Positions 45,216 through 54,854 of a stretch of 64,000 bases of DNA are shown here, in pieces. Numbering within the stretch: the first letter of the stretch is position 1; each line of letters starts with the position of its first letter. The notes beneath the pieces are model-generated. The model saw only the letters and a list, made by a program, of their open reading frames with translations, was not told where the DNA came from and did not search any database. The position numbers were made by a program, and so were the translations under genes. Source of the stretch: Aeromicrobium sp. (GTDB lineage: Bacteria > Actinomycetota > Actinomycetes > Propionibacteriales > Nocardioidaceae); NCBI RefSeq assembly GCF_023146395.1, contig NZ_JAGLCD010000006.1, positions 62,001 to 126,000 of the forward strand, read 5' to 3'.

Positions 45216-47924
45216 GTGACCGACGCGCCCGAAGTGGAGGACCTGCACCCGGTTCCCGAGTGGGAGGCCGACGTCCTGCTGCGCGACGGCCGCGTGGCCC
45301 AGCTGCGCCCCATCGTCGCGGCCGACTCCGACGAGTTCATCGCGTTCTACGACCGGGTCTCGGAGGAGTCGAAGTACTTCCGGTTCTTCGCGCCGTACCC
45401 CACGCTCTCGGCCCGCGACGTCCGGCGCTTCACGGTCGTCGACCACGACCGGCGGGTCGCCTTCGTCATGACGCTGCACGGCCAGATCATCGCGGTCGGA
45501 CGCTACGACGCCACGAGCGACGACGAGGCCGAGGTCGCGTTCCTCGTCGAGGACGCGCACCAGGGCCGCGGCATCGGACAGCTCCTGCTGGAGCACCTCG
45601 CGCAGGCCGGTCGCGAGCGCGGGCTCCAGCGCTTCCACGCCGAGGTGCTGCCGAGCAACAGCCGCATGCTCCAGGTCTTCCGGGAGATGGGCTACTCGCT
45701 CACGGCCGAGCTCGCCGACGGCGTGCAGCAGCTGACCTTCCCCCTCGACGCCACCGACACCGCCGTGGGGGTCATGCGGGCCCGCGAGCAGCGGGCCGAG
45801 GCGGCGTCGATCGCCCGCATCTTCGACGCCCGCAGCATCGCCGTGATCGGCGCGAGCCGGCGGCAGGACTCGATCGGCCAGGCGATGGTGCGCAATCTCG
45901 TGCTGGGTGACTACTCCGGCGCGGTCTACGCCGTCAACAGCAGCGCGGAGGCCGTGTCGGGCCTGCCGGCGTACGCCTCGGTGCAGGACATCCCCAACGA
46001 GGTCGAGATCGCGATCGTCGCGGTGCCCGCCGAGTCCGTCACGGACGTCGTGCTCGACTGCGCGGCCAAGGGCGTGCACGGCCTGGTCGTGATCTCGGCC
46101 GGCTTCGCCGAGGAGGGAGCCGAGGGACGCAAGCGACAGCGGGCTCTGCTCGGGCTCTGCCGGTCCTACGGCCTGCGCCTGATCGGCCCGAACTGCCTGG
46201 GCGTCATCAACACGGCCCCGCACCGCCAGCTCAACGCCTCGCTCTCGCCGGCGATGCCGCCGCAGGGCCGTGTGGGCTTCTTCTGTCAGTCCGGAGCCCT
46301 GGGCACGGCGATCCTGGAGTCGGTCTCGCGTCGTGGCCTCGGACTCTCGACCTTCGTGTCGGCCGGCAACCGCGCCGACGTGTCGGGCAACGATCTGCTC
46401 CAGTTCTGGCAGGAGGACGACGCGACCGAGGTCGTCCTGCTGTACCTGGAGTCGATCGGCAACCCGCGCAAGTTCTCGCGCATCGCGCGACGGGTCGCGG
46501 CCACCAAGCCGATCGTGGCGGTGAAGTCGGGGCGCTCGACGCAGGGCGTGCCCGTCGGGCACACGGTGCGCCGCAGCTCCGCGCCGCAGGCCGCGGTCGA
46601 CGCGATGTTTCGCCAGGCGGGGGTCATCCAGGTCGACACGCTCGACGAGATGTTCGACGTCGCGCAGGTCCTGGCCCACCAGCCGCTGCCGCGCGGCAAC
46701 CGGGTCGCGATCGTCGGCAACTCCGACGCCATGGCCCTGCTCGTCGCCGACGCCGGAAGCGCCGCGGGCCTGGAGGTCCTCAAGCCCGTCTCGCTCGGCG
46801 CGTCCGCCGACGCGGAGGACTTCGAGGCCGCGATCGAGAACGCCCTGGCCAATCCGCTGGTCGACGCGCTCGTCGTGGTCTACATCCCCCCGCTCAACAC
46901 CAGCGGCGAGGAGGTCGCCGACGTGCTGGCCGCGATCGGCGAGCAGTCCGACAAGCCCATCGTGTCGACGTTCCTCGGCAGCGAGGGCGTCCCCGAGCTG
47001 CTGCGTGTGCCCGATGTCGCCGGCGGCGCGGCCGGTCGCGGATCGGTGCCGTCCTACTCAGCGCCGGAGTCCGCCGTCCGGGCGCTCGCCCGCGTCGTCA
47101 ACTACGCCGAGTGGGCCTCTCGCGAGCACGGTGACTTCGCCCAGTTCGACGACATCCGCGCCGGTGACGCCCGGGCCCTGATCGACCAGGTGCTCGAGCT
47201 CGCGCCGCGCGGCGCGGTGCTGTCGACCGAGCAGGTGCACGCGCTGCTCGACTGCTACGGCATCGACATGTGGACCTGGATCAACGTGCACGACGCCGAC
47301 GAGGCGGTCGTGGCGGGGGAGCAGCTCGGCTGGGACGTCGTCCTCAAGGCCGGCAGCGAGCACCTGCGGGCCCGACCCGACCTGGCCCACATCTGGCGTT
47401 CGATCACCTCGGCCGACGACATGCGTCGCGCGTGGGCCGAGATGTCGCGCTGGTCCGGGGTCCGCTCCGACACCCGCTTCTACGTGCAGCGCACGGTCTC
47501 CGACGGCGTGCCCCTGGCCTTCAGCGCCTCGGAGGACGGCCTGTTCGGGCCGCTGGTGTCGTTCGGGCTGTCCGGTGCGCCGAGCGAGCTGCTCGGCGAC
47601 CGGACTTACGGCATCCCGCCGCTGACCGACGTCGACGTCTCGACCATGGTCACCGATCTGCGGGCCGCCCCGCTGCTGTTCGGCTACCGCGGTTCCGACC
47701 CGGTCGACGTCCCCCGCATCCACGACGTGCTGCTGCGCATCGCGGCGCTCAAGGACGACCTCCCGGAGGTCTCCGAGCTCGACCTGGAGCCCGTGGTCGT
47801 CCGCTCCGACGGCATCACGGTGCTGAGCGCGCGGGCCAAGGTCGTGCCCACCCAGGACCGCCGTGGCGAGTGGTACGCCCGTCGACTCAACCCGGCCGGT
47901 GCGCTGGGCGATACGCTGGCGTGA
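45216..47924 (+). CDS. Fused GNAT / acyl-CoA synthetase (ADP-forming)-like protein acetyltransferase
   Basis: A 902-residue fusion. An N-terminal GNAT domain (about 15-185, acetyl-CoA loop VEDAHQGRGIGQLLLEHLAQAGRERG) is followed by a CoA-binding Rossmann domain (RSIAVIGASRRQDSIGQAMVRNLV), succinyl-CoA-ligase-like domains (GPNCLGVINTAPHRQLNASL, GFFCQSGALGTAILE) and a C-terminal ATP-grasp domain. Pat/PatZ proteins use this set of domains to acetylate lysines of enzymes such as acetyl-CoA synthetase; in PatZ the GNAT is C-terminal, whereas here it is N-terminal. The GTG is seven bases after TAGATT (45204-45209). Confidence 0.88.
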   Translation: MTDAPEVEDLHPVPEWEADVLLRDGRVAQLRPIVAADSDEFIAFYDRVSEESKYFRFFAPYPTLSARDVRRFTVVDHDRRVAFVMTLHGQIIAVGRYDATSDDEAEVAFLVEDAHQGRGIGQLLLEHLAQAGRERGLQRFHAEVLPSNSRMLQVFREMGYSLTAELADGVQQLTFPLDATDTAVGVMRAREQRAEAASIARIFDARSIAVIGASRRQDSIGQAMVRNLVLGDYSGAVYAVNSSAEAVSGLPAYASVQDIPNEVEIAIVAVPAESVTDVVLDCAAKGVHGLVVISAGFAEEGAEGRKRQRALLGLCRSYGLRLIGPNCLGVINTAPHRQLNASLSPAMPPQGRVGFFCQSGALGTAILESVSRRGLGLSTFVSAGNRADVSGNDLLQFWQEDDATEVVLLYLESIGNPRKFSRIARRVAATKPIVAVKSGRSTQGVPVGHTVRRSSAPQAAVDAMFRQAGVIQVDTLDEMFDVAQVLAHQPLPRGNRVAIVGNSDAMALLVADAGSAAGLEVLKPVSLGASADAEDFEAAIENALANPLVDALVVVYIPPLNTSGEEVADVLAAIGEQSDKPIVSTFLGSEGVPELLRVPDVAGGAAGRGSVPSYSAPESAVRALARVVNYAEWASREHGDFAQFDDIRAGDARALIDQVLELAPRGAVLSTEQVHALLDCYGIDMWTWINVHDADEAVVAGEQLGWDVVLKAGSEHLRARPDLAHIWRSITSADDMRRAWAEMSRWSGVRSDTRFYVQRTVSDGVPLAFSASEDGLFGPLVSFGLSGAPSELLGDRTYGIPPLTDVDVSTMVTDLRAAPLLFGYRGSDPVDVPRIHDVLLRIAALKDDLPEVSELDLEPVVVRSDGITVLSARAKVVPTQDRRGEWYARRLNPAGALGDTLA

Positions 47925-48499
47925 TGGCCCACGACCGCACCGGCGAGCTGTACGCCGCGATCTCCCGCAGCGGCTACTACCCGGACATCGTCGCCGACGG
48001 CCTGCGTGACGCTCTCGCGGGCGAGGAGGTCTGGGCGTTCGTCGCGCACCACGAGCCGACCTTCGACCGCGACGAGATCCGCCGGCACATGACGGTCCTG
48101 GTCGTGACCGACACCCGGGTCGTGCTCCTGCACACCGACGAGCACCCGCCGGACGATCTCGTGCCGCGTCCCTACACCTCCACGACCTCCGAGGCCGTCG
48201 GTCTCGATCGCATCGCGTCGGTCGTCGTGACCCGCATCGTCTCGACCGCCGGCAAGCTCGAAGAGGCCGTGCTGACGATCGGCTGGGGCGCGGTCTCGCG
48301 CGTCGACCTGGAGCCTGCGCGCTGCGACGACCCGGACTGCGAGGCCGACCACGGCTACACCGGGTCGGTCAGCAGCGACGACTTCTCCCTGCGGCTGGCC
48401 AGCGCCGGTGACGGAGGACAGGCCGTCGAGCAGCTGCTCGAGTTCGCCCGCCACCTCTCCGCGGTCACCTCTCGCCCCTCGGCCCTCGGCCGCGGCTGA
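47924..48499 (+). CDS. DUF5998 family protein
   Basis: A 191-residue actinobacterial protein of the DUF5998 type: GELYAAISRSGYYPDIVADGLRDALAGEEVWAFVAHHEPTFDRDEIRRHMTVLVVTDTRVVLLHTDEH, then a strand-rich part and a CDDPDCEADHGYTGSVSSDDF block with two Cys near the end. The fold looks PH-like (sequence impression only). Function is unknown. The ATG shares one base with the preceding stop, yet a TACGCT box seven bases upstream (47912-47917) offers a separate leaderless promoter inside the upstream gene. Confidence 0.8.
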   Translation: MAHDRTGELYAAISRSGYYPDIVADGLRDALAGEEVWAFVAHHEPTFDRDEIRRHMTVLVVTDTRVVLLHTDEHPPDDLVPRPYTSTTSEAVGLDRIASVVVTRIVSTAGKLEEAVLTIGWGAVSRVDLEPARCDDPDCEADHGYTGSVSSDDFSLRLASAGDGGQAVEQLLEFARHLSAVTSRPSALGRG

Positions 48500-48505
48500 C
48501 CCGCC

Positions 48506-49591
48506 TTGACCAGCCCGGTGACCGCGCGCATCCACGACTTCTGGCCCTCGGTGGGTGCGGCGATGGGCGTCGACGGACTCGTCGACGTCGTGGGGCTGCC
48601 ACCCGCTCGGGGCTACGTGCTCTTCCTGGTCGACGGGCTCGGGGAGGTCAACCTCCGCGAGCACGCGCAGCACGCCCCGTTCCTCAGCGGTCTCGACGCC
48701 GTGCCAGACGTCCGCAGCAACGTGCCGTCCACGACCGTCACGAGCCTGACCTCGTTGGGAACCGGCGTCAGGCCCGGCCAGCACGGGGTGGCGGGCTACA
48801 CCGTCCGGGTGCCCGAGACGGGGGAGCGGCTCAACTCGATCCAGTGGGACCAGCCGCTCGACCCGCGCGCCTGGCAGGCGCATCCCATGGTGCTGGCCCA
48901 GATGGCTCGGGCGGGCGTCGCGGTCGCCGCGGTCAACGAGGCGCGCTTCGCCGGATCGGGCCTGACCGCGTGCAGCCAGCGTGACGTGCCGTACCACGGC
49001 GTGACCTCCACCTGGGAGCGTCACGACGTGCTGCTCGACCTGGCGGAGGCGGCCGGTCGACCGGCCGTGTACGCCTACGAGTCCCATCTCGATCACACGG
49101 GCCACCAGCACGGGTGCACCTCGCCGCAGTGGCGCGACGAACTGAGCCGCGTCGACACGGACCTCGCCCGTCTGCGGGCCGATCTTCCCGAGGACGTGCG
49201 GCTCCTGATCACGGCCGATCACGGCATGATCGACCTGCCCCGTGACGGACGGTTCGACGTCGACGAGCACCCGCGCCTGCTCGACGGTGTCGAGCTGATC
49301 GCCGGGGAGGCCCGCTTCCGCCACCTGCACACCGCGACGCCCGAGCTCGTGGCCGACCGGTGGCGCGAGGAGCTCGGTGACCGCGCCGAGGTCCGGCTGC
49401 GGGCCGAGTGCGAGGAGTGGTTCGGGCCGCTCGACCCTGCCGTGGCCGGCCGCTTCGGCGACGTCGTCGTGGCGGCTCGTGGTGACTTCGCCGTCTTCAG
49501 CTCCCGCGAGTTCGCCCGGGAGATGGAGATGGTCGGCTTCCACGGCTCCACGAGCGAGACCGAGACCCGGATCCCCCTGCTGATCGGATGA
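48506..49591 (+). CDS. Alkaline phosphatase-fold nucleotide pyrophosphatase/phosphodiesterase
   Basis: A 361-residue enzyme of the type I phosphodiesterase/nucleotide pyrophosphatase family. Metal residues and nucleophile appear as LFLVDGLGEVNL, SNVPSTTVTSLTSLGTGVRPGQHGVAGY (probable nucleophile Thr), YESHLDHTGHQHG and LITADHGMIDLPR. No signal peptide is visible, so it probably acts inside the cell on a phosphodiester or pyrophosphate substrate. It begins with TTG 48506 or GTG 48518, seven bases or more after DUF5998, and is followed by tdk after seven bases, so the three form an operon. Confidence 0.85.
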   Translation: MTSPVTARIHDFWPSVGAAMGVDGLVDVVGLPPARGYVLFLVDGLGEVNLREHAQHAPFLSGLDAVPDVRSNVPSTTVTSLTSLGTGVRPGQHGVAGYTVRVPETGERLNSIQWDQPLDPRAWQAHPMVLAQMARAGVAVAAVNEARFAGSGLTACSQRDVPYHGVTSTWERHDVLLDLAEAAGRPAVYAYESHLDHTGHQHGCTSPQWRDELSRVDTDLARLRADLPEDVRLLITADHGMIDLPRDGRFDVDEHPRLLDGVELIAGEARFRHLHTATPELVADRWREELGDRAEVRLRAECEEWFGPLDPAVAGRFGDVVVAARGDFAVFSSREFAREMEMVGFHGSTSETETRIPLLIG

Positions 49592-49598
49592 GGGCGAC

Positions 49599-50252
49599 AT
49601 GGCTGACCTGACGTTCTACTCCGGCACGATGGACTCCGGCAAGAGCACGCTCGCGCTGCAGGTCGATCACAACCATCGGGCGCGGGCCCGGCAGGGCCGC
49701 GTGTTCACCTCGCGCGACCGGGCCGGCGAGGGCGTCATCTCGAGCCGCCTCGGGCTGTCGGTGGAGGCCATCGAGGTCGACGCGGACTTCGACTTCTGGG
49801 GCTATGTCGTCCACGAGCTCACGCACGCGCAACGGATCGACTACATCGTGGCCGACGAGGCGCAGTTCTACACGTCGCACCAGATCGACACCCTGGCCCG
49901 GATCGCCGACGAGCTCGACATCGACGTGTTCTGCTTCGGCATCCTGACCGACTTCCGGACGCGGCTCTTCGAGGGCTCGGCGCGGCTCGTGGAGCTGGCC
50001 GACCGTGTCATGACCCTGCAGGTCGAGACGCTGTGCTGGTGCGGCTCGCGCGCGACGCACAACGCACGTACCGAGAACGGGATCATGGTCACCGAGGGCG
50101 ACGTCATCGTGGTGGGGGACGTCGACGACCCGGACCGTCCTGCCCCGCAGATCGGGTACGAGGTGCTTTGCCGGCGCCACCACCGCCGCCGCATGACCGC
50201 GGCCGTCGCGCAGGCCGCCGCGATGTCGCCCGACGTGCTGCCGTTCGACTGA
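49599..50252 (+). CDS. tdk: Thymidine kinase
   Basis: Salvage enzyme phosphorylating thymidine to dTMP. The 217-residue type II kinase has the P-loop GTMDSGKST (9-17), the DEAQFYTSHQI block with the catalytic Glu, the lasso loop and a zinc site from CWCG and a later CRRHH (three of four usual ligands clear). It is one of few dNTP-salvage genes here; dut is 9 kb away. It lies in the DUF5998-phosphodiesterase-tdk unit. Confidence 0.94.
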   Translation: MADLTFYSGTMDSGKSTLALQVDHNHRARARQGRVFTSRDRAGEGVISSRLGLSVEAIEVDADFDFWGYVVHELTHAQRIDYIVADEAQFYTSHQIDTLARIADELDIDVFCFGILTDFRTRLFEGSARLVELADRVMTLQVETLCWCGSRATHNARTENGIMVTEGDVIVVGDVDDPDRPAPQIGYEVLCRRHHRRRMTAAVAQAAAMSPDVLPFD

Positions 50253-50255
50253 CGC

Positions 50256-51305
50256 TCAGGCGTCGCGGCCGCCGAACATGATCTCGTCCCAGCTCGGGAC
50301 GCGGCGTCGCTCGTGCTTGCGCCGGTCCTCGGACCTGACCGGCTCGCTCTGCGGCTCCGGCGCCCGCTCGGACGCCGGCTCAGGCGTGTCCTGGTCCTCC
50401 GTGCTCGCGGCCTGTGGCGCGGCGGACTCGGCCTCGCGCTGGGCCTCCTCGGCGTGCTCGTCCTCCAGGTCACTGAAGTCGAGCTGCTCGGTCGGGTGGT
50501 CGGCGCCCGGCGACGCGGGCCCGGACTGCGCCATCTGCTCCAGGGCTCGGCGGTCGCGCGCCTCCTTCAGCGACGCGACGGACGCGCTCGCGGCGTAGTC
50601 CTCGGCGACGACCTGGGCGGCCGTCACGAGGGGCTCCTCCCCGGAGCGCACCGCGTCGGCCAGGGCCATGTCGGAGGACTCGTCGGGGTGCGCGACGTCG
50701 CCGACCAGCCCGTGGGCGGCGTCGTCGGCGGGCAGCACGTACCGGCTCTTGACGTCGAAGACGAAGTGCGCGGCCGGCTCGCCGACCGGCGTGACCAGGA
50801 CCGCCCACCGACCGTCCTCACGTCGCCAGGCGTCCCAGGCGGCATCGTCCGGCACGAATCCCGTCGTGGCCAGGCACCCGTCGACAAGCTCGCCGAGCGC
50901 GACGGGTGCACCGCCGACGTGCTTGCGACGCAGCGGGGTGGCGCGGGCCTGCTCGGCCATGTAGGCGCGCTCGGCGAGCACCGGCGTCGCGAAGCCCTCG
51001 ATCTGGGCGACGGGGACCCCTGCCGCGTCGGCGACCTCGGACACGGTCTCACCGCGCCGGATCCTGGTCTGGATCTCGCGCGGACTCAGTGCGCTCTGCA
51101 TCCGGGGTTCGTTCGCCATGGTGGTCTCCCTGGGCCTGATGGTCTCGCGGCCGGCCTGGCCCGACAGGCGGCGTTGCTCGGCGAGGGCGACCAGACGGTG
51201 CAGCCGGTCGTCGACCGGCACGCGGAACTCCTCGCCGGTGGCCGGGTCACGAGCGACGAGTGAGGTGCCGTCGTCGCTCGCGCGATCCGGTCCGAGCTCA
51301 CGCAT
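50256..51305 (-). CDS. sepH: Septation protein SepH
   Basis: Actinobacterial cell-division protein (formerly DUF3071) that binds FtsZ and promotes ring assembly. The 349-residue product has the N-terminal SepH domain with ALSPREIQTRIRRGETVSEVADAAGVPVAQIEGFATPVLAERAYMAEQARATP (HTH-like, about 70-125), a long acidic linker and the conserved C-terminal tail RRVPSWDEIMFG. ATG 51305 has a perfect AAGGAGG ribosome-binding site and is preferred over an upstream start. It is convergent with tdk. Confidence 0.93.
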   Translation of the reverse strand: MRELGPDRASDDGTSLVARDPATGEEFRVPVDDRLHRLVALAEQRRLSGQAGRETIRPRETTMANEPRMQSALSPREIQTRIRRGETVSEVADAAGVPVAQIEGFATPVLAERAYMAEQARATPLRRKHVGGAPVALGELVDGCLATTGFVPDDAAWDAWRREDGRWAVLVTPVGEPAAHFVFDVKSRYVLPADDAAHGLVGDVAHPDESSDMALADAVRSGEEPLVTAAQVVAEDYAASASVASLKEARDRRALEQMAQSGPASPGADHPTEQLDFSDLEDEHAEEAQREAESAAPQAASTEDQDTPEPASERAPEPQSEPVRSEDRRKHERRRVPSWDEIMFGGRDA

Positions 51306-51364
51306 GTCGCCTCCTTGCTGTCCGGCCATTGTCGCCCCGCGTGGGCCAGATTCCGGGATGACTC

Positions 51365-51436
51365 GCCGGGCTTGAGGGCCGCCCGGGGCCCGGCACCCCC
51401 GCCGGGCTTGATGGCCGCCCGGGGCCCGGCACCCCC
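51365..51436. repeat. Two-copy 36-bp GC-rich tandem repeat
   Basis: Two 36-base units (51365-51400 and 51401-51436) differing by one base (GAGGGC versus GATGGC), followed by a partial third copy at 51437. Each contains CGGGGCCCGG and GCCGGG, so each can fold. The repeat lies between sepH and the 3' end of putA; it may act as a terminator or have arisen by slippage. Confidence 0.8.
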
Positions 51437-51443
51437 GCCGGGG

Positions 51444-54400
51444 TCACCGGCGCGGACCGCGGGGCAGCAGACCGTCGAGGGCGGGCACGGGATTGCCGAA
51501 CCGGTGGTGCGTGATCGAGATCGACTGCTCGTGCAGGAACGTCAGCAGCTCGACGCGCCCGGACTGGGTCACCGGACCCTCCACGAACGCGACGTCCGGA
51601 TCGCCCTCGACGGCGCGGGCCGCCTCGACGCGGGAGGAGCTGACGAGCCGCACCCGCTCGGGCCGGGTGCGGTCGAGCCGCTCCAACCACGCGTCGTGGT
51701 CCTCCACGTGGATCTCGGCCCCCGTGACGCTCATGCGCACGTCGGTGCTGACGACGAGCGGTGCGCCGGCGCGGACGGCCGCGAGCACCAGGCGCAGCAC
51801 GTCGCGCCGGGAGCCCTCGACGCGCGCCACGACCGGCACGGGCCGGTATCGCAGCAGGTTGCGTTCGGCAGACAGGCGCGAGACGTCCTTGGTCAGGCCG
51901 AACTCGCGGCGCCACGCCAGCTCGTCGGAGCGGGCAGCGACGTCGAGCCAGGCGAGGTCCTCCGACGCGAGGTCGGTGAAGCCGTGCACCTGCAGCAGCT
52001 GCAGGACGTCGGCCGAGAGCTCGACGTCCGGCACCCGGCGGACCGGGCGGGGGGACCATCCGCCCAGACGCACGAGGTAGTTCGGTCCACCGGCCTTGGT
52101 GGTCGGACCGACGGTGGAGCGCTTCCAGCCACCGAAGGGCTGGCGCTGCACGATGGCGCCGGTCGTGCCGCGATTGACGTAGAGGTTGCCGGCCTCGACC
52201 GCGTCGACCCACGTCGCGATCTCGTCGGGGTCGAGCGAGTGGAGACCGGCGGTCAGGCCGTAGTCGGTGGCGTTCTGCCACGCGATCGCGGTCGCCAGAT
52301 CGGGAGCGTGCATCAGGCCGAGCACCGGACCGAAGTACTCGGTGCGATGGAACTCGCTGCCGGGCGCCACGCCGTCGCGCACGCCGGGCGACCACAGCCG
52401 GCCCGTGTCGTCGAGCTGACGCGGCTCGGCGAGCCAGGTCTCGCCCTCGCCGAGCTGGGTGAGCCCGGCCTGCAGCTTCTCACCCGGCGGCTCGACCAGG
52501 GGGCCCATCTCGGCGGAGGGATCGGTGGGATGGGCGACGTGCAGCGAGCTGACGGCGTCGATCAGCTGGCGGCGGAAGCGGTCGGACTCTCCGACCGAGC
52601 CGACGAGGATCGCCAGGCTGGCGGCCGAGCACTTCTGGCCGGCGTGGCCGAACGCGCTCTGCACCAGGTCGGCGACCGCGAGGTCGAGGTCGGCGCTCGG
52701 GGTGACCACGAGCGCGTTCTTGCCGCTCGTCTCCGCGTGGAGCTGGAGCTCCGGGCGCCACGAGCGGAACAGTCGCGCGGTCTCCCAGCCTCCCGTGAGG
52801 ATCACGCGGTCGACGTCGGAGTGCGCGACGAGCGCCTTGCTCAGCGGGCCCTCCGGGATCGCGACGAGACGCAGGACGTCACGGGGGACCCCGGCCTGCC
52901 ACAGGGCCTCGACCACGACGGCGGAGGTGCGCGGGGTCTGCGGCGCAGGCTTGACGATGACGGCGCTGCCGGCCGCCAGGGACGCCAGCATCGACCCCGC
53001 CGGGATGGCCACGGGGAAGTTCCAGGGCGGAGCCACGACCGTGAGCGACGACGGTTCGAAACGGGCGCCGTCGACGGCCTCGAGCCGCACGAGCGCCTCG
53101 GCGTAGTAGTGCGCGAAGTCGATCGCCTCGCTGACCTCGACATCGGCCTGGGCGACGGTCTTGCCGGCCTCGGCGGCCATGACGGCCACCAGGTCGCCGC
53201 GGCGGTGGGCCAGCGCGTGCCCGGCCTGGTGCAGCAGCCAGCTGCGGACCTGGACGTCGCGCGCCTGCCACGTGCGCGCTGCCGCCCGGGTCTGGCGCAC
53301 CAGCGTCTCGAGCCCGGCCGGGCCGTGGATGCGGGCCTCCTCGAGCGTTCCCACGCCCATCGTCGTGTACACGCTGCGCTCGAGCTGCTCCAGGGCCCAC
53401 GCGCGGTTGCCCGCGACGGCCGGGTCGGTGTCAGGCGTGTTGGCGAACGTCGCGACGTCGGTCGAGAAGGTCTCGGTGCGCCGGTCCTGGACCCGATGCC
53501 TCGACGGGACCTCGCGCGGCATCAGGTCGACCGAGGCGAGGAACCGTTCGGCCTCGCGGGTGAAGGTCGCGGCGTCGTCCAGGCGGAACACCGAGGAGAG
53601 GAAGTTGTCGCTGCTCGCGTTCTCCTCGAGGCGCCGGACCAGGTACGCGATCGCGACGTCGAACTCGTCGGGGTGCACGACCGGCGTGTAGAGCAGGACG
53701 TTGCCGACGGTCTTGCGGACGGCTCGGACCGGACCGGCGTCCATGCCGAGCAGCATCTCGACGTCGATCGCCTCGGTGATGCCGCGCTGCTCGGCCAGCA
53801 GCCAGGCCCAGGCGATGTCGAACAGGTTCTGCCCGGCGACGCCGACGCGGATCGCGTCGACCCGATCGGGGTGCAGGGCGGTGTCGAGCAGCCGCTTGTA
53901 GGACGCGTCGGTCTCGACCTTCGACCCCCAGGTGGCCAGGGGCCAGCCGTGCAGCTCGGCGTCGACCCGCTCCATCGCGAGATTGGCCCCCTTGACGACC
54001 CGGACCTTGACGGCCGCTCCACCGCGCAGTCGACGCTCGTACGCCCAGCGGTGCAGTCGCTCGTACGCCTCGTGCGCGTCGGGCAGGTACGCCTGCAGCA
54101 CGATGCCGGCGGTGAGGTCGGGGAAGGCGTCCAGGGCACGCGTGAAGACCGCGATCGTCAGGTCGAGGTCGCGGTACTCCTCCATGTCGAGGTTGACGAA
54201 CTTGGGCTCGTCGGCCTGGGCGGCGGCCGCGTAGATCGGCTGGAGGTGGCCGACGACGCGCTCGACGGTGGCGTCGAAGCCCCACAGGGACAGGCGGCTC
54301 GCCACGGAGGAGACCTTGACCGAGACGTAGTCGACATCGGGACGGCCGAGCAGCGTGACGACGGCGTCGCGTCGACGTTCGGCCTCGGCCTCACCCAGCA

Positions 54401-54842
54401 CGGCCTCGCCCAGCAGGTTCAGGTTGAGCCGGTTGCCGCCCTTGGTCAGGCGGCCGATCGTGGTGCCGAGCGGTTCGGGTCGGGCATCGACCACGAGGTG
54501 CCCGACGAGCCGGCGCAGCACCGTGGTGGCGGTGCGGACGACGAACCCGGGGGCCACCCGCGACACACGGGCGCCCCACCGCAGGGCCGACCTCTGGTGC
54601 CAGGGGAGGAAGGCCGGGGCGCGGCGGGCGAGCCGGCGCAGGTTGGCGGCGGCGACCTGGGCGTCCTCCGGGCGGATGACCCGGTCGACGAAGTCGATCG
54701 TGAACTGGAGTCCGTCGGCGTCGGAGAGCAGCTCGGCCAGGCGTCGGGCCGAGGGATCGACGCGGGCGCGGCGGGGCGTGGAGTCGACCCAGGAGCGCGC
54801 CAGGGCTACGGCGCGCGCGGGCAGGTGCTGAGCGTCGGTCAT
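51444..54842 (-). CDS. putA: Bifunctional proline dehydrogenase / L-glutamate gamma-semialdehyde dehydrogenase
   Basis: Oxidises proline to glutamate with FAD then NAD. The 1132-residue protein has an N-terminal PRODH barrel (about 80-400; VSVKVSSVASRLSLWG, LDMEEYRDLDLT, RVVKGANLAMERVD) and an aldehyde dehydrogenase domain with PPWNFPVAIPAG, ETSGKNALVV (general-base region) and the nucleophile Cys in GHAGQKCSAAS. The DNA-binding ribbon-helix-helix of enteric PutA is absent, as usual in actinobacteria, so it is not its own repressor. TAGGCT lies ten bases upstream of ATG 54842. Confidence 0.95.
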   Translation of the reverse strand: MTDAQHLPARAVALARSWVDSTPRRARVDPSARRLAELLSDADGLQFTIDFVDRVIRPEDAQVAAANLRRLARRAPAFLPWHQRSALRWGARVSRVAPGFVVRTATTVLRRLVGHLVVDARPEPLGTTIGRLTKGGNRLNLNLLGEAVLGEAEAERRRDAVVTLLGRPDVDYVSVKVSSVASRLSLWGFDATVERVVGHLQPIYAAAAQADEPKFVNLDMEEYRDLDLTIAVFTRALDAFPDLTAGIVLQAYLPDAHEAYERLHRWAYERRLRGGAAVKVRVVKGANLAMERVDAELHGWPLATWGSKVETDASYKRLLDTALHPDRVDAIRVGVAGQNLFDIAWAWLLAEQRGITEAIDVEMLLGMDAGPVRAVRKTVGNVLLYTPVVHPDEFDVAIAYLVRRLEENASSDNFLSSVFRLDDAATFTREAERFLASVDLMPREVPSRHRVQDRRTETFSTDVATFANTPDTDPAVAGNRAWALEQLERSVYTTMGVGTLEEARIHGPAGLETLVRQTRAAARTWQARDVQVRSWLLHQAGHALAHRRGDLVAVMAAEAGKTVAQADVEVSEAIDFAHYYAEALVRLEAVDGARFEPSSLTVVAPPWNFPVAIPAGSMLASLAAGSAVIVKPAPQTPRTSAVVVEALWQAGVPRDVLRLVAIPEGPLSKALVAHSDVDRVILTGGWETARLFRSWRPELQLHAETSGKNALVVTPSADLDLAVADLVQSAFGHAGQKCSAASLAILVGSVGESDRFRRQLIDAVSSLHVAHPTDPSAEMGPLVEPPGEKLQAGLTQLGEGETWLAEPRQLDDTGRLWSPGVRDGVAPGSEFHRTEYFGPVLGLMHAPDLATAIAWQNATDYGLTAGLHSLDPDEIATWVDAVEAGNLYVNRGTTGAIVQRQPFGGWKRSTVGPTTKAGGPNYLVRLGGWSPRPVRRVPDVELSADVLQLLQVHGFTDLASEDLAWLDVAARSDELAWRREFGLTKDVSRLSAERNLLRYRPVPVVARVEGSRRDVLRLVLAAVRAGAPLVVSTDVRMSVTGAEIHVEDHDAWLERLDRTRPERVRLVSSSRVEAARAVEGDPDVAFVEGPVTQSGRVELLTFLHEQSISITHHRFGNPVPALDGLLPRGPRR

Positions 54843-54854
54843 GGCGACCCCAGC

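Noticed and set aside
51365..51436. Possible CRISPR array
   Set aside because: Two adjacent identical units with no spacer and no cas genes; it is a tandem repeat.
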